DNA from: Evansella tamaricis
Lineage (GTDB): Bacteria; Bacillota; Bacilli; Bacillales; Salisediminibacteriaceae
Assembly (NCBI RefSeq): GCF_019042215.1
Contig: NZ_JAHQCS010000178.1
Span: 62,001 to 126,000, forward strand
Direction of reading: 5' to 3'
DNA: 64,000 bases
Shown: one piece after another, positions 45,239 through 56,993 of the stretch
Layout of the letters: the number at the start of each line of letters is the position of its first letter
Position numbering within the stretch: the stretch's first letter is position 1
Notes under the pieces: generated by a model
What the model saw: the letters and a program-made list of their open reading frames with translations, nothing else
Databases searched by the model: none
Told to the model about the DNA's origin: nothing
Made by a program: the position numbers and the translations under genes

Positions 45239-47367
45239 CGCTTAATTTCCTCCATAATATACGCTTCAATAATATCTCCTTCTTTAACATCATTGAAGTT
45301 CTCGAGGGTAATTCCACACTCATAATTTTGCGCAACTTCTTTTACATCATCTTTAAAACGTTTTAAGGCATCAACTTCCCCTTCAAAGATAACAACTCCG
45401 TCTCGAATCAATCGGACAGTAGAGTCACGCGTGATTTTTCCATCCGTAACATATGATCCTGCAATCGTCCCTATCTTCGAAACTTTAAACGTCTGTCTTA
45501 CTTCTGCCTGGCCAATTACTTTTTCCCGATACTCAGGGTCCAGCATTCCTTTCATGGCAGATTCCACTTCATCAATTGCATTGTAAATAACACGGTGTAA
45601 TCGGATATCTACTTTTTCCGCATCCGCCGTACGCTTAGCATTCACATCTGGGCGGACATTAAACCCAATAACGATGGCATTGGATGCACTGGCTAAAATA
45701 ATGTCCGATTCAGCAATCGCTCCGACTCCTGTATGGATAATGTTAACCTTAACACCTTCTACTTCAATTTTTTCTAAAGACCCACGCATCGCTTCCACAG
45801 AGCCTTGAACATCAGCTTTTACAATTACATTAATCTCTTTGATTTCTCCTTGCTGAATTTGTTCAAAAAGATCATCAAGACTAACTCGTGATGTTTCTCT
45901 ACGATCCGCTTCCCGTTGCTTCATTGCCCTAGTTTCACCAATTTGTCGTGCCTTTTTCTCGTCTTGGAAAACAAGGAACTGATCCCCTGCTTGTGGTACA
46001 GAGTTTAATCCAGTAATTTCCACTGGTGTAGAAGGAGCAGCCACTTTCACACGACGGCCAATATCATTAACCATAGCTCGAACACGACCAAATGTGTTCC
46101 CAACCACAATGGAATCACCCACATGGAGAGTTCCTGCTTGAACTAATAACGTTGCCACTGGTCCGCGCCCTTTATCAAGTTCTGCTTCCACAACCGTACC
46201 ACTAGCCACTTTATCGGGATTCGCTTTCAATTCAGCGACTTCTGACACTAATAGGATCATTTCAAGAAGTTCATCAATTCCTGTTCCATTAATTGCCGAC
46301 ACATTAACGAAAATTGTTTCTCCACCCCATGCTTCGGAAACAAGACCGTGCTCTGTTAATTCTTGCATTACCCGATCAGGATTTGCGGCTTCCTTATCAA
46401 TTTTGTTGACAGCAACGATAATTGGAACATTCGCTGCTTTTGCATGATTAATGGCTTCAACCGTTTGTGGCATTACACCATCATCTGCTGCAACAACGAG
46501 GATGGTAATATCAGTAACCTGTGCACCCCTTGCCCTCATTGTTGTAAAGGCAGCGTGACCTGGTGTATCCAAGAAAGTTATTTTTTTACCATTTTCTTCT
46601 ACTTGGTATGCACCAATATGCTGAGTTATTCCTCCAGCTTCACCAGCAGTTACTTTTGTATGACGAATGCTATCTAATAATGTTGTTTTACCATGGTCAA
46701 CGTGTCCCATGATGGTTACAACCGGTGGTCTTTCCTGAAGAGAGGCTGGATCATCCTCTTCTTTGAAGTTTTCAAATTCTGTTTCATCAACGACGATTTC
46801 TTCTTCCACTTCGATTCCAAACTCTTCACCTAAGAGTTCAATAGCATCCTTGTCCAGTTCCTGATTTATTGTAGCCATCACCCCTAAAAACATTAATTTC
46901 TTAATAATTTCAGAAGGTTCTTTGTTAATTTTATCGGCAAATCCCCCAACCGTAATTGGTGGTGTGTACAAGATTTTAGTTGGAGATTCTTTCTCTACAG
47001 GCTTTTGTTCCTGTTGCTGTTGCTGTTGGGCAGGTGGTTGATTTCGTTTATTTTTCTTTTTATTGTCTTTAGATTTCCCATTCTGATTACGATCTTGAGT
47101 TTGCGGGGCTTTCTTTTCCTTTTGATTTCCCTTAGGCTTAGACTGTTGTTGTTGTCCGTTACCATTTCCCTCTCGCTTCGGTTTATCCTCTGTTTTCTTC
47201 TCTTTCGTTTGATTGTTTGTTTTTGCGTCTAGTTGTCTGATGATGTTCTCTGTAATTACACTCATATGATTAGTTACTTCTATCCCCATTTCTGTTAATC
47301 GATCAATGACCTCTTTACTTGTTACGTTTTTCTCTTTAGCATATTCATATATACGCATTTTTTTCAT
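45235..47367 (-). CDS. infB: Translation initiation factor IF-2
   Basis: IF-2 is the GTPase that places initiator tRNA on the ribosome. The 710-residue protein begins [20 protein letters not shown], has a low-complexity Lys/Gln/Asn-rich linker (about 50-125), a second N-domain, and the G domain with GHVDHGKTT (221-229), DTPGHAAFT and NKIDK, followed by domains II-IV. I chose the ATG at 47367 with GGAGGT upstream. It overlaps ylxP by four bases and follows ylxQ by 62 bp. Confidence 0.98.
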   Translation of the reverse strand: MKKMRIYEYAKEKNVTSKEVIDRLTEMGIEVTNHMSVITENIIRQLDAKTNNQTKEKKTEDKPKREGNGNGQQQQSKPKGNQKEKKAPQTQDRNQNGKSKDNKKKNKRNQPPAQQQQQQEQKPVEKESPTKILYTPPITVGGFADKINKEPSEIIKKLMFLGVMATINQELDKDAIELLGEEFGIEVEEEIVVDETEFENFKEEDDPASLQERPPVVTIMGHVDHGKTTLLDSIRHTKVTAGEAGGITQHIGAYQVEENGKKITFLDTPGHAAFTTMRARGAQVTDITILVVAADDGVMPQTVEAINHAKAANVPIIVAVNKIDKEAANPDRVMQELTEHGLVSEAWGGETIFVNVSAINGTGIDELLEMILLVSEVAELKANPDKVASGTVVEAELDKGRGPVATLLVQAGTLHVGDSIVVGNTFGRVRAMVNDIGRRVKVAAPSTPVEITGLNSVPQAGDQFLVFQDEKKARQIGETRAMKQREADRRETSRVSLDDLFEQIQQGEIKEINVIVKADVQGSVEAMRGSLEKIEVEGVKVNIIHTGVGAIAESDIILASASNAIVIGFNVRPDVNAKRTADAEKVDIRLHRVIYNAIDEVESAMKGMLDPEYREKVIGQAEVRQTFKVSKIGTIAGSYVTDGKITRDSTVRLIRDGVVIFEGEVDALKRFKDDVKEVAQNYECGITLENFNDVKEGDIIEAYIMEEIKR

Positions 47368-47429
47368 ATACTTACCTCCCGCTTCCGTCACGCCCACTCC
47401 TATTTAGTTTGGATGGATACATCACGAAG

Positions 47430-47732
47430 TTATTCAATTAAAGACCTTATTTTTGCTGCAAATCCACTATCTTCAATACCTAAAACAACTCTCTCACTTT
47501 TACCAATCGCCCGTCCCAAAGAAGTCCGATCACCCTTTACAAAACAAGGAATATTATAGTAATCACACTTATTTAAAACTTTTTTCTTAGTGTTATCAGA
47601 GGCATCCTCTGAAATGAGAACTAATGAAACATGGTTCTTTTGAATCGCCTTAACGACCAGTTCTTCACCTGTAACCATTTTTCTTGCACGATATACTAAG
47701 CCTAACATATTCAGCCATTGAGAATTCGTCAT
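47430..47732 (-). CDS. ylxQ: YlxQ, L7Ae-family RNA-binding protein
   Basis: A ~100-residue L7Ae/L30e-fold protein starting MTNSQWLNMLGLVYRARKMV, with the ISEDASDNTKKKVLNKC stretch. The family binds kink-turn RNA. The function of YlxQ in the nusA-infB operon is unknown. The ATG at 47732 overlaps the ylxR stop region by proximity (one base gap) and has AAGGG upstream. Confidence 0.92.
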   Translation of the reverse strand: MTNSQWLNMLGLVYRARKMVTGEELVVKAIQKNHVSLVLISEDASDNTKKKVLNKCDYYNIPCFVKGDRTSLGRAIGKSERVVLGIEDSGFAAKIRSLIE

Positions 47733-47733
47733 T

Positions 47734-48003
47734 TTATCCCTTTTCCACCTCTTCAAGAAGTTGGTCGTAAATTTCTTCAGGGACTTTCACTTTTAAGTGC
47801 CTAGCAAAGACATTTTTCTTCTTTGCATCTGAGATCACTTCCACATTTGCAGAAATATAGGCTCCTCTTCCGGATTTCTTAGAAGTATGATCAATTAAAA
47901 CGTCGCCCTCAGGTGTACGGACAACACGAATTAATTCTTTTTTTGGCTTCATTTCATTTGTCACAATGCACTTGCGAAGTGGTGACTTTTTTTTCCCCGC
48001 CAT
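47734..48003 (-). CDS. ylxR: YlxR, DUF448 RNA-binding protein
   Basis: An 89-residue DUF448 protein starting MAGKKKSPLRKCIVTNEMK, with the diagnostic SGRGAYI motif. Homologues act as nucleoid-associated or RNase P-related regulators in recent studies of other Bacilli; here this is by family only. The start is chosen at the ATG at 48003 with GTGG upstream. 16 bp past nusA. Confidence 0.94.
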   Translation of the reverse strand: MAGKKKSPLRKCIVTNEMKPKKELIRVVRTPEGDVLIDHTSKKSGRGAYISANVEVISDAKKKNVFARHLKVKVPEEIYDQLLEEVEKG

Positions 48004-48019
48004 TATAACCACACCCTAT

Positions 48020-49144
48020 TTAATCTTGATTCTCAGTTTCTAGAAACTCTTTTTCGGAATCCATTTCAATTTCATTATCATATTCTTCGTTAGGGTTATA
48101 TAACCCTAGTTCTTCTGCATCGGTTTGGCTTTTTATGTCAATTTTCCATCCGGTTAGTTTCGCTGCTAGTCTCGCATTCTGTCCCCGTTTTCCAATAGCT
48201 AAAGATAATTGGTAGTCAGGAACGACAACCTGGGTCATTTTCTCTTCCTCATTAACCGTTACCTTTAAAACTTTGGATGGGCTAAGTGCGTTAGCAACGT
48301 AGACTTTTGGATCTTCAGACCAACGAACAATATCAATTTTTTCCCCTTTTAATTCATTAACAATAGTTTGGACACGCTGTCCTTTAGGACCTACACACGA
48401 ACCTACCGGATCAACTTCTGAATCCTCTGCATGAACTGCTATTTTTGAACGATCCCCCGCTTCTCGGGATACGGATTTTATTTCAACTGTTCCATCAAAA
48501 ATTTCTGGTACTTCCAATTCAAATAATCGTTTTAAAAGTCCAGGATGAGTTCTTGAAATCATAATCTGTGGACCTTTAGTTGTTTTTTCCACCTTTGTAA
48601 TAAATGCTTTAATTCGATCATTGTGGCGGTATGTTTCATTCGGCATTTGTTCACTTAATGGCATCAATGCTTCCACACGACCAAGATCCACATAGATAAA
48701 TCGGTGGTCTTGACGCTGAACAATACCAGTCATTATATCTTCTTCCCGATCGATAAAATCCGAATAAATAATTCCCCTTTCCGCTTCCCGTACACGTTGA
48801 GTTACCACTTGCTTTGCTGTTTGAGCAGCAATTCTTCCAAAGTCCCTTGGAGTGACTTCGATTTCAACGACATCATCCACATCATATTGGGGATTAATGT
48901 TTTTTGCTGCTTCTAGAGAAATCTCCAAACGGGAATCAAATACTTCCTCCACCACTTCTTTTCTGGCAAAAACACGAATGCTCCCATTGTCACGGTTAAT
49001 ATCCACTCTTACGTTTTGTGCTGAATTGAAGTTCCTTTTATAACCTGTGATCAATGCCTGTTCTATGGCTTCTAAAATAATTTCTTTATCAATACCTTTT
49101 TCTTTTTCAATGCTTGTTAAAGCATCCATAAATTCACTATTCAT
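48020..49144 (-). CDS. nusA: Transcription termination/antitermination factor NusA
   Basis: NusA binds RNA polymerase and nascent RNA to control pausing and intrinsic termination. The 374-residue protein has the N-terminal polymerase-binding domain (1-130), S1 (about 135-200), KH1 and KH2 (about 205-345; [14 protein letters not shown] and [16 protein letters not shown]). It lacks the C-terminal acidic repeats of E. coli NusA, as is normal in Bacillus. 25 bp past rimP. Confidence 0.98.
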   Translation of the reverse strand: MNSEFMDALTSIEKEKGIDKEIILEAIEQALITGYKRNFNSAQNVRVDINRDNGSIRVFARKEVVEEVFDSRLEISLEAAKNINPQYDVDDVVEIEVTPRDFGRIAAQTAKQVVTQRVREAERGIIYSDFIDREEDIMTGIVQRQDHRFIYVDLGRVEALMPLSEQMPNETYRHNDRIKAFITKVEKTTKGPQIMISRTHPGLLKRLFELEVPEIFDGTVEIKSVSREAGDRSKIAVHAEDSEVDPVGSCVGPKGQRVQTIVNELKGEKIDIVRWSEDPKVYVANALSPSKVLKVTVNEEEKMTQVVVPDYQLSLAIGKRGQNARLAAKLTGWKIDIKSQTDAEELGLYNPNEEYDNEIEMDSEKEFLETENQD

Positions 49145-49169
49145 GAATCCCTTTTCCCCCTTTCAGATA

Positions 49170-49640
49170 TTAAAAAGTAACTGCTAACCTGGCTTTAGCT
49201 ACTTTGTCATAAGGTATTTCAATGGTCTTTTTTCTCGTCTTGATTATCATTTCTATAGTTAATGTTTCACCATTAAAATCTATAAGTTTTCCTTCGAACA
49301 CTTTTTCATCATTGATTGGTGCAAAGGTAGAAACATGGACATTCTTCCCCACTGCCCGTTCAAAGTCCCGATCCTTCTTCAATGGCCGTTCTGCTCCGGG
49401 AGACGAAACTTCCAGGTAATACGCCTGCTCTATCGGATCATTTTTATCCAGTGATTCACTTAGGCGTTCACTTACTGCAGAACAATCATCTAAATCCACA
49501 CCATTTTCTTTATCGATATATACTCGAAGGAACCAATTTTTTCCTTCCTTCTTAAACTCCACATCTACTAATTCAAGAGATAGTTCAGTTAAGATGGGAG
49601 TAAGTATGGTTTCAGTTATTTCTCGTACGTTCCCTGACAC
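49170..49640 (-). CDS. rimP: Ribosome maturation factor RimP
   Basis: RimP assists 30S assembly. The 156-residue protein has the two family domains: an N-terminal part with LELVDVEFKKEGKNWFLRVY and a C-terminal Sm-like part with SSPGAERPLKKDRDF between them. The start is a GTG at 49640 preceded by GAGGAGGG; the longer frame upstream includes that site. First gene of the rimP-nusA-infB operon. Confidence 0.95.
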   Translation of the reverse strand: MSGNVREITETILTPILTELSLELVDVEFKKEGKNWFLRVYIDKENGVDLDDCSAVSERLSESLDKNDPIEQAYYLEVSSPGAERPLKKDRDFERAVGKNVHVSTFAPINDEKVFEGKLIDFNGETLTIEMIIKTRKKTIEIPYDKVAKARLAVTF

Positions 49641-49740
49641 GTTTTTCCCTCCTCGAAACACTGTGTTCAATATGTATAGTATTAGTATTCCCTAAAACCT
49701 TTACGATCATCTATTTATTTGCTTACCTTATTTAAGTGCA

Positions 49741-49770
49741 AAAGAAAGAGTGGGTTCAACCCACTCTTTG
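49741..49770. terminator. Terminator between polC and rimP
   Basis: 12-bp arms AAAGAGTGGGTT (49746-49757) and AACCCACTCTTT (49759-49770), followed on the minus strand by CTTTT. It would end polC transcripts after the 122-bp repeats. Confidence 0.8.
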
Positions 49771-49838
49771 CTGACGTCGCTATTTTCCAGTATTTCCATC
49801 TTACTATATCATAAACCAACTAACCTTGCAAATAAACA

Positions 49839-50103
49839 CGAAAAGCGATAGGCACCTGGTTATCGGCGAAAAGCACTGGAGAGCCTTCGTCAGAAGTCGT
49901 TCTTTGACTTCTGAGAAGGATTGAAGTGTCTCGAGCCGATGGTGCCTGGAGCTAGACAATCGAAAAGCGATAGGCACCTGGTTATCGGCGAAAAGCACTG
50001 GAAAGCCTTCGTCAGAAGTCGTTCTTTGACTTCTGAGAAGGATTGAAGAGTCTCGAGCCGATGGTGCCTAGAGCTAGACAGTCGAAAAGCGATAGGCACC
50101 TGG
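49839..50103. repeat. 122-bp tandem repeats at the 3' end of polC
   Basis: Two full copies begin at 49839 and 49961 and a 21-bp start of a third at 50083. Each begins CGAAAAGCGATAGGCACCTG and ends with GGTGCC then AGCTAGACA. Copies differ at only a few positions. Each contains the inverted pair AGAAGTC / GACTTCT. The partial third copy ends nine bases before the polC stop, so the repeats form the 3' untranslated region. Confidence 0.9.
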
Positions 50104-50111
50104 TTTGTAAT

Positions 50112-53100
50112 TTAAAACAACGATAACTGATTCGAATCCGGTAACGCCTCGAGACATCCGTGATCATCCAGGTTCTCTAACACTGTCTTGGTGATCTTAC
50201 TTCTTTCACGCAAATCTTCCTTAGAAAGGAATTCCCGCTCCTTCCTTGCTTTCACAATGTTAATGGCAGCATTTGTTCCTACCCCAGTCAAAGCATTAAA
50301 CGGTGGAATTAACGTATCCCCTTCCACGATGAACTCTGTGGCAGAGGAGCGATATAAATCCACTTTTTGAAAGGATAATCCCCGTTCACACATCTCTAAT
50401 GCTAATTCAAGTACTGTTACTAAACTTTTTTCTTTTGGTGTGGCATCTAAGCCCCTTGAATAGATTTCCTCAATTCTTTTTCGAATAGAGGCGGAACCTC
50501 TTACCATCGTATCTAAATCAAAATCATCAGCCCTTACAGTGAAATAAGCTGCGTAAAAGAGAATTGGATGATAGACTTTGAAGTACGCAATCCGAACAGC
50601 CATTAATACATAAGCCGCGGCGTGGGCTTTCGGGAACATATATTTGATCTTTAAGCAGGATCCAATATACCAATCTGGCACCTTATGTTTCTTCATTTCT
50701 TCAATCCATTCTTCCTGCAGACCTTTCCCCTTTCGTACAAACTCCATAATTTTAAAAGCAAGGGATGGCTCTAACCCTTTATAAATCAGATAGACCATAA
50801 TATCATCCCGGCACCCGATAACATCTTTTAATACACACGTTCCATTCGATATCAGTTCCGCTGCATTATTTAGCCAAACATCTGTCCCATGAGACAACCC
50901 AGAGATCTGTACTAATTCACTAAACGTATTTGGTTTTGTTTCCTCTAGCATTTGACGAACGAATCTAGTACCAAATTCAGGAATACCATAAGTTCCCGTC
51001 TTACACATAATTTGTTCCTCAGTAACCCCTAATGATTCAGTCCCTCCAAATAACTTAAAAACTTCCGGATCATCAACTGGAATATCTTTTGGATCCATTC
51101 CGCTCAAATCTTGGAGCATCCTAATTACAGTTGGGTCATCGTGTCCGAGAATATCAAGTTTTAATAAGTTATCATGAATAGAATGGAAGTCATAATGCGT
51201 TGTTTTCCATTCAGACTCTCTGTCATCAGCCGGGAATTGAATCGGTGTGAAATCATATATCTCTAGATAATCTGGCACAACAATGATTCCACCAGGGTGC
51301 TGACCAGTTGTACGTTTCACGCCGGTACATCCAGCAACTAATCTGTCAATTTCCGCTCCTCTTAATTGAAGCTGGTTATCATCTTCATATCCCTTTACAT
51401 AACCGTAGGCCGTTTTTTCAGCAACCGTTCCTATCGTTCCTGCACGGTATACAAATTCTTCACCAAACAATTCTTTCGTATAATTATGAGCGGTTGGCTG
51501 ATATTCTCCTGAAAAATTCAAATCAATATCCGGTACCTTATCCCCTTTAAATCCTAAGAACGTTTCAAATGGGATATCTTGCCCATCTTTTTTATATTTT
51601 GATCCACACTTTTCACATTCTTTATCTGGCAGGTCAAAACCTGAGCCTACAGAACCATCATCAAAGAAAATGGAATGATGGCAAGACGGACAAACATAGT
51701 GTGGAGGAAGTGGATTAACTTCTGTAATTTCAGTCATTGTCGCCACAAAACTGGAACCTACTGACCCCCGTGACCCTACTAGGTAACCATCATCTAACGA
51801 TTTTTTTACAAGTTTCTGAGAAATTAAGTAAATAACAGAGAATCCATTACTGATGATACTGTTTAACTCTTTTTCTAATCGGTCTTCCACCAGTTTTGGT
51901 AAATCTTCTCCATAAATACTCTTTGCTCGTCCATAACTCATTTCCCGCATTTCTTCATCTGCACCTTCGATTTTCGGTGTATACAGATCGTCAGGAATCG
52001 GTTTGATTTCATCAATTTGGTCTGATAGATGCTTTGTATTAGTGACGACAATTTCCTTTGCCTTTTCTTCCGGCAGAAAACGAAAACATTCAAGCATTTC
52101 ATCCGTAGTACGAAAGTGGACCTTAGGGAGAGTAGTTCGGTTTAATGGATTGGCGCCTCCCTGAGAACCTATCAATATTTTACGATAAATATAATCTTCT
52201 TCGTTCAAGTAATGAACATTCCCTGTTGCAATAACTTTTTTACCAAGTTTATCCCCTAAATCTATAATGTTCTTTAAGACATCTTTTAACGCCAATTCAT
52301 CTCTAATAACTTCTCTCTCAATTAAGTGCTGATAATTGGAAGGGGGTTGCACCTCTAAATAATCATAAAACTTTGCAACTTCCTCTACTTCATCAGGGGA
52401 CTTTTGCATCATAGCATCAAAAACTTCTCCGTTATCACACCCAGAACCGACTATCAATCCATCGCGGTACTTGGATAAGACAGATTTTGGAATTCGTGGA
52501 ACACGGTGAAAATAGTCAATATGTGAAAAAGATACTAATTTATAAAGATTCTTTAAACCTTCTTTTGTTTTTGCTAAGATAATGCAATGATTTGGCCGTT
52601 GTTTTTTATAATCCTCTGGAGAGGACTGCTGATTCAGTTCATAATGCTTTACAATTCCCTTTTCAGTCGCATCCTTTACCATTTTCCAAAGTAAATGTCC
52701 TGTCGCTTCCGCATCATAGATAGCGCGGTGATGAGCTACTAATTCAATGTTAAACTTTTTACAAAGAGTATTTAGTCTATAATTTTTGAATGTGGGATAT
52801 AAAAATCTTCCCAATTCTAATGTATCAATAACAGGATTGCTTGCCTTTTCTAGCCCTATCTTTTGGAAGGCTGCATTAATGAAACCCATATCGAAACTGG
52901 CATTGTGCGCTACAAGAATATCATCACCGATCCATTCATGAAAATCCTTTATTACATCATTAATTTCCGGAGCATCTTTGACCATGTCATCGGTGATACC
53001 TGTCAACTCAATAATTAATGGAGACAGCTTTTCATGGGGATTTGCAAATGATTCAAAACGATCGATTATTTCACCATTGTTGACTTTTACCGCTGCTAAT

Positions 53101-54410
53101 TCAATGATCGTATTATAAACAGCAGACAACCCGGTTGTTTCCACGTCAAATACAATATAAGTATCTTCTAGTAAACTGCGATTTGCCTCATTGTAGGCAA
53201 TAGGAACACCATCATTAACTAGATTGGCTTCTACACCATATAAAATTTTAATACCATTTTTCTTTCCTGCAGAGTAAGCTTCTGGAAATGATTGCAAAAC
53301 TGCATGATCCGTTACAGCAATTGCTTCATGCCCCCATTTCTTTGCCTGATCCACATACTTTGATACAGAAGTGACCGCATCCATTTGACTCATTGGAGTA
53401 TGAAGGTGAAACTCAATCCTTTTTTCCCCTTCTGGTGCCCGGTCCAATTTCTGATTTGGCGTTATTTGTTGGATATCCCTTGCCATCATCGTTAAATCAC
53501 GAACGTACGTATCGTATTGAATATCACCTCGTACTTTTACCCAAATCCCTTTTTTGATTAAACTGAATAATTGCTCATCCTCTTTTCCACCTGAGAACAT
53601 TTTTATTAATAGGGAATCGGTGTAGTCGGTTATTTTGAATGTAAGTAACGTCCTTCCACTTTTTAACTCTCTTGTTTCCGCCCAAAAGATAAATCCTTGA
53701 ATCGCAAATCTCCGTTCCTCTTCTACAATTTTATTAATTTGTTTAATATCGTTATCATTAATGACCGTTCCAACCGAAATGGAAGTAACAGTTCCCGTTT
53801 CTTTTGCACTTTCTGCCTTTTTTTGTTTCTCGATCATAGCTTCGATAACTTTAGAGTGATCTTCTTCTCTCTTTTGTTCCACAAATTTCTCGATCGCTTC
53901 CTTTGACTCCTTTACAACTGTTTCTAGATGGAGTCTTCCAAAGCCAACTTGCTGAAAGATGTCTTGGAGTGGTTCCTGAACTCGTCGTTGGATCATCTCC
54001 GCTTCTGTTTCGTTCATCACAGCGATGACCATCTTTTTCCCCTCTAAAAAAGGAGTTTGTTCTTGGAGCCTTCGAATAAGACCATTAGTGGAAGAACGGA
54101 GATGTTCCACGAAATACGGCCAATAGGTTGGTATATGTTTCGATAATTCCACTTCCTGCTCATAAGATAAAACCACTTCAACAGAAGCAATATGTTCAAG
54201 ACCATTTATGATTTTACTTTGAAACACTTCAAAAACATGATACGGAAGAACTTCTGGTAAGGATATAGAAAAGCACCACTTTTTTTGGGTTTGAAAAACC
54301 TCAAGTCGTTCTATTTTTCCTCCGTTTAAGTATTTTTTAATATCATCCGGCATGATTACTTGCTCTAGTAGTAGTTGAAATCTCTCGCGGCGAATTTGAT
54401 CTTCGTTCAT
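50112..54410 (-). CDS. polC: DNA polymerase III PolC (Gram-positive type)
   Basis: PolC is the replicative DNA polymerase of low-GC Gram-positives with built-in proofreading. In the 1432-residue protein: N-terminal and OB domains (1-325), split PHP domain starting [11 protein letters not shown] (near 335), inserted DEDD exonuclease starting FDVETTG (near 423), PHP remainder, four zinc-type cysteines (CPSC and CEKCGSK near 905-945), palm with the catalytic [11 protein letters not shown] (near 965) and a C-terminal helix-hairpin-helix. Length fits the family (about 1437). The usual upstream neighbour proS is absent. Confidence 0.98.
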   Translation of the reverse strand: MNEDQIRRERFQLLLEQVIMPDDIKKYLNGGKIERLEVFQTQKKWCFSISLPEVLPYHVFEVFQSKIINGLEHIASVEVVLSYEQEVELSKHIPTYWPYFVEHLRSSTNGLIRRLQEQTPFLEGKKMVIAVMNETEAEMIQRRVQEPLQDIFQQVGFGRLHLETVVKESKEAIEKFVEQKREEDHSKVIEAMIEKQKKAESAKETGTVTSISVGTVINDNDIKQINKIVEEERRFAIQGFIFWAETRELKSGRTLLTFKITDYTDSLLIKMFSGGKEDEQLFSLIKKGIWVKVRGDIQYDTYVRDLTMMARDIQQITPNQKLDRAPEGEKRIEFHLHTPMSQMDAVTSVSKYVDQAKKWGHEAIAVTDHAVLQSFPEAYSAGKKNGIKILYGVEANLVNDGVPIAYNEANRSLLEDTYIVFDVETTGLSAVYNTIIELAAVKVNNGEIIDRFESFANPHEKLSPLIIELTGITDDMVKDAPEINDVIKDFHEWIGDDILVAHNASFDMGFINAAFQKIGLEKASNPVIDTLELGRFLYPTFKNYRLNTLCKKFNIELVAHHRAIYDAEATGHLLWKMVKDATEKGIVKHYELNQQSSPEDYKKQRPNHCIILAKTKEGLKNLYKLVSFSHIDYFHRVPRIPKSVLSKYRDGLIVGSGCDNGEVFDAMMQKSPDEVEEVAKFYDYLEVQPPSNYQHLIEREVIRDELALKDVLKNIIDLGDKLGKKVIATGNVHYLNEEDYIYRKILIGSQGGANPLNRTTLPKVHFRTTDEMLECFRFLPEEKAKEIVVTNTKHLSDQIDEIKPIPDDLYTPKIEGADEEMREMSYGRAKSIYGEDLPKLVEDRLEKELNSIISNGFSVIYLISQKLVKKSLDDGYLVGSRGSVGSSFVATMTEITEVNPLPPHYVCPSCHHSIFFDDGSVGSGFDLPDKECEKCGSKYKKDGQDIPFETFLGFKGDKVPDIDLNFSGEYQPTAHNYTKELFGEEFVYRAGTIGTVAEKTAYGYVKGYEDDNQLQLRGAEIDRLVAGCTGVKRTTGQHPGGIIVVPDYLEIYDFTPIQFPADDRESEWKTTHYDFHSIHDNLLKLDILGHDDPTVIRMLQDLSGMDPKDIPVDDPEVFKLFGGTESLGVTEEQIMCKTGTYGIPEFGTRFVRQMLEETKPNTFSELVQISGLSHGTDVWLNNAAELISNGTCVLKDVIGCRDDIMVYLIYKGLEPSLAFKIMEFVRKGKGLQEEWIEEMKKHKVPDWYIGSCLKIKYMFPKAHAAAYVLMAVRIAYFKVYHPILFYAAYFTVRADDFDLDTMVRGSASIRKRIEEIYSRGLDATPKEKSLVTVLELALEMCERGLSFQKVDLYRSSATEFIVEGDTLIPPFNALTGVGTNAAINIVKARKEREFLSKEDLRERSKITKTVLENLDDHGCLEALPDSNQLSLF

Positions 54411-54427
54411 GTCGGTTCCTCCCCTTT

Positions 54428-54496
54428 TAAAAACCAGAAGGTTGCCCTAAAAGGTCAAATACTGACATTCCAAGACAACCTCACATGTAACCTTCT
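54428..54496 (-). terminator. Structured leader or terminator between rasP and polC
   Basis: On the minus strand AGAAGGTT (54489-54496) can pair with AACCTTCT (54437-54443 region), followed by GGTTTTTAAAA just before the polC ribosome site. An inner GGTTG can instead pair with CAACC using the same bases, so the pairings compete. It could end rasP transcripts or attenuate polC. No T-box motif is present. Confidence 0.4.
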
Positions 54497-54527
54497 ATTA
54501 TATCTTAATGACTTCTATCTATTTTGC

Positions 54528-55787
54528 CTAGAGGAAAAATTTATTGATATCATTCCAGGTTACAACAAGCATTAAGAGCATCAGTAATGCAAATCCAATA
54601 AAATGAACTAAACCTTCCTTTTGAGGATCAATCGGTTTTCCCCTTACTGCCTCTACTCCAAGGAAAAGTAGTCGTCCCCCATCCAATGCTGGTAAAGGAA
54701 GTAAGTTAATGATCCCTAAATTCACACTTAAGATGGCTGTCCATTGCATCAGAACTAGAAAGCCCATTGCGGCCACTTCATCCGTGTAGGAATATATTCC
54801 AACAGGACCCGCTAGATGATCCAGTGTAAATTGACCAGTTATTAACATCCCAAGGGCTTCAAAAATCAAAACAGTAAACTCATACGTTTGTGTAAAACCG
54901 AACGTCACTGCACCAAGAAATGATTTTTCTGTCATTGGGAATATGCCCACAACACCGTCCACCTGCTCCTCTGGTCCAATCCGCTCTTGAGGAGTCATAG
55001 AGACCTCAAACCTCTCTCCTCCGCGCTCTATTTCGAAAAGGAGTGGTTCATTTGGATTAGATTGTATAATGGTGGTCATTTCTTCCCAAGTTGTTACTTG
55101 TTGGCCTGCTATAGATATAATTCTGTCTCCACTTTCAAGACCTGCCTGGATGGCGACACCGTCTTCTGTCACATCCCCAACCAGTGCTTCGTTCACTGGC
55201 ATCCCAGCAAACCATGCATAAAGCATTAAAATAACAATTGCTAATATAAAATTCATCATTGGACCTGCAAATAATGCCATCGCACGCTGTGGTAATGTCT
55301 TCGACCCGAACTGACGATCATAAGGGGCGATTTGAGTAGCCTGTTCATCATGAACATATTCTGCTTTCTCATCGATGGGGTAGGTGACAAGACCTTCGTC
55401 CTCCGAAACATAACCGGTAACGAAAAGTTCTCTCTCAAGGTCAATTTTCTCTACTTGAATAACCTTACAATCAGGATGTTTAGACTTATTATTAATGATA
55501 AGCTTCCTTACTTTTCCGGAAGAGTTGAAGAGGAGTCCAATTTCATATCCAGGTTTAATTTGGATCATTTCAGGATCTTCCCCTGCCATTCTTACAAATC
55601 CCCCAAGTGGTAATAAACGTATTGTGTACACCGTCTCCGATTTTTTGAAGGAAAATATCTTAGGACCAAACCCAATTGCAAATTCACGGCAAAGAATACC
55701 AGCCCGTTTCGCAAATAATAGATGTCCTAATTCGTGAATAAACACGAGGAGACCAAAAATGATTATAATTGAGATAAATGTATTCAT
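54528..55787 (-). CDS. rasP: Site-2 protease RasP (RseP family)
   Basis: RasP is an intramembrane zinc protease that cleaves anti-sigma RsiW and cell-division and signal-peptide remnants. The 419-residue protein has HELGH in the first membrane helix (H18, E19, H22), a PDZ domain (about 195-275), the third metal ligand in LPLPALDGG (near 385) and about four membrane helices. It is 13 bp past dxr. Confidence 0.97.
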   Translation of the reverse strand: MNTFISIIIIFGLLVFIHELGHLLFAKRAGILCREFAIGFGPKIFSFKKSETVYTIRLLPLGGFVRMAGEDPEMIQIKPGYEIGLLFNSSGKVRKLIINNKSKHPDCKVIQVEKIDLERELFVTGYVSEDEGLVTYPIDEKAEYVHDEQATQIAPYDRQFGSKTLPQRAMALFAGPMMNFILAIVILMLYAWFAGMPVNEALVGDVTEDGVAIQAGLESGDRIISIAGQQVTTWEEMTTIIQSNPNEPLLFEIERGGERFEVSMTPQERIGPEEQVDGVVGIFPMTEKSFLGAVTFGFTQTYEFTVLIFEALGMLITGQFTLDHLAGPVGIYSYTDEVAAMGFLVLMQWTAILSVNLGIINLLPLPALDGGRLLFLGVEAVRGKPIDPQKEGLVHFIGFALLMLLMLVVTWNDINKFFL

Positions 55788-55800
55788 GGCAACACACCCT

Positions 55801-56949
55801 TTAATTCAAATATGATTTGATTTTATTTCTTGTTTCTTCATCAATCATCACGATTTCATCCAATGATGGATCTGATGTTGGAGAATGATCTGATAATGCT
55901 TTTTCCACTAGTTGGTCTATACCAAGAAAAGGTATATTACCATTTAGAAACTCAGATACTGCAATTTCGTTGGCCGCATTTAAAACCGTGGGAGCAGACC
56001 CGCCTATTTTGCCAGCCTCAAATGCCATTTTTAAACAGCGGTACCTCTCCATATTCGGCTTTTCGAAATGAAGGGAGCCCACTTCCCATAAGTTTAACTT
56101 TTGACCTCCGTGTAATACAAGCCTTTTTGGTTTGGACAAGGCATATTGTATTGGCACACGCATATCAGGAGTTCCTAAATGGGCTAGTACACTACCATCA
56201 ATATATTCTACCATAGAGTGAATGATACTTTCTTTATGAAGAATTACATCAATTTTTTCATATGGAATATTAAATAGCCATCTGGCTTCAATCACTTCAA
56301 GTCCCTTATTCATCATCGTGGCAGAATCGATGGTAATCTTAGCCCCCATCTCCCAATTTGGATGATTCAAAGCTTCTTCCACTGTAACCCCTTCTAGTTC
56401 CGAAAGAGACCTGTCGCGAAAGCTCCCACCTGACGCTGTTAAAATAAGACGATCTACGTCTTTCTCCACATCTCCATGGAGACATTGATATATTGCAGAA
56501 TGTTCACTGTCTACTGGAATGAGTTCTACCTCATATTTCTTGGCCATCTCTGTTACCAAATGTCCCGCAGTAACAAGTGTTTCCTTATTTGCAATGGCTA
56601 TATCTTTGCCACTCTCAATGGCACCTAACGTTGGTTTTAGACCAATACTTCCCATTACTGCATTTACTAGTATGTCTGCTTCACATACTGCTGCCACTTC
56701 CACTAACCCTTGCTCCCCATAAACCACTTTTACTCCTGGAGGAAGGTCCGGATAAAGGAGATTTGCTTCTTCTTTAGAGTATACACATACCACCTTTGGG
56801 CGAAACTCTTGGATTTGTTTCAGGCCTAATGCAACGTTTCTCCCAAAGGATAAGCCAATTAATTGAAATTCTTCTTTATGAGATCGTATCACGTCTAATG
56901 TTTGGGTTCCAATCGAACCGGTCGAACCTAATAAACATATTTTCCTCAT
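55801..56949 (-). CDS. dxr: 1-deoxy-D-xylulose-5-phosphate reductoisomerase
   Basis: Dxr makes MEP from DXP with NADPH, the committed step of the non-mevalonate isoprenoid path. The 382-residue protein has the N-terminal [10 protein letters not shown] loop (8-17), [10 protein letters not shown] (near 120), the substrate/metal motif [11 protein letters not shown] (near 145) and TASGGSFRD. With uppS upstream it supplies undecaprenyl carrier lipids. It is 44 bp past cdsA. Confidence 0.97.
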   Translation of the reverse strand: MRKICLLGSTGSIGTQTLDVIRSHKEEFQLIGLSFGRNVALGLKQIQEFRPKVVCVYSKEEANLLYPDLPPGVKVVYGEQGLVEVAAVCEADILVNAVMGSIGLKPTLGAIESGKDIAIANKETLVTAGHLVTEMAKKYEVELIPVDSEHSAIYQCLHGDVEKDVDRLILTASGGSFRDRSLSELEGVTVEEALNHPNWEMGAKITIDSATMMNKGLEVIEARWLFNIPYEKIDVILHKESIIHSMVEYIDGSVLAHLGTPDMRVPIQYALSKPKRLVLHGGQKLNLWEVGSLHFEKPNMERYRCLKMAFEAGKIGGSAPTVLNAANEIAVSEFLNGNIPFLGIDQLVEKALSDHSPTSDPSLDEIVMIDEETRNKIKSYLN

Positions 56950-56993
56950 GAGAGACTCCTTTTCCTTTGGTTCTTAATTTAAGCAACGCATGG

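Noticed and set aside
49804-50099. Two similar 64-69 codon minus-strand frames sharing a segment
   Set aside because: They are the same 122-bp repeat read twice; no ribosome site or family.
54411-54527. T-box riboswitch before polC (relic of proS control)
   Set aside because: The conserved T-box sequence AGGGTGGNACCGCG is absent; only a terminator-like stem is seen.
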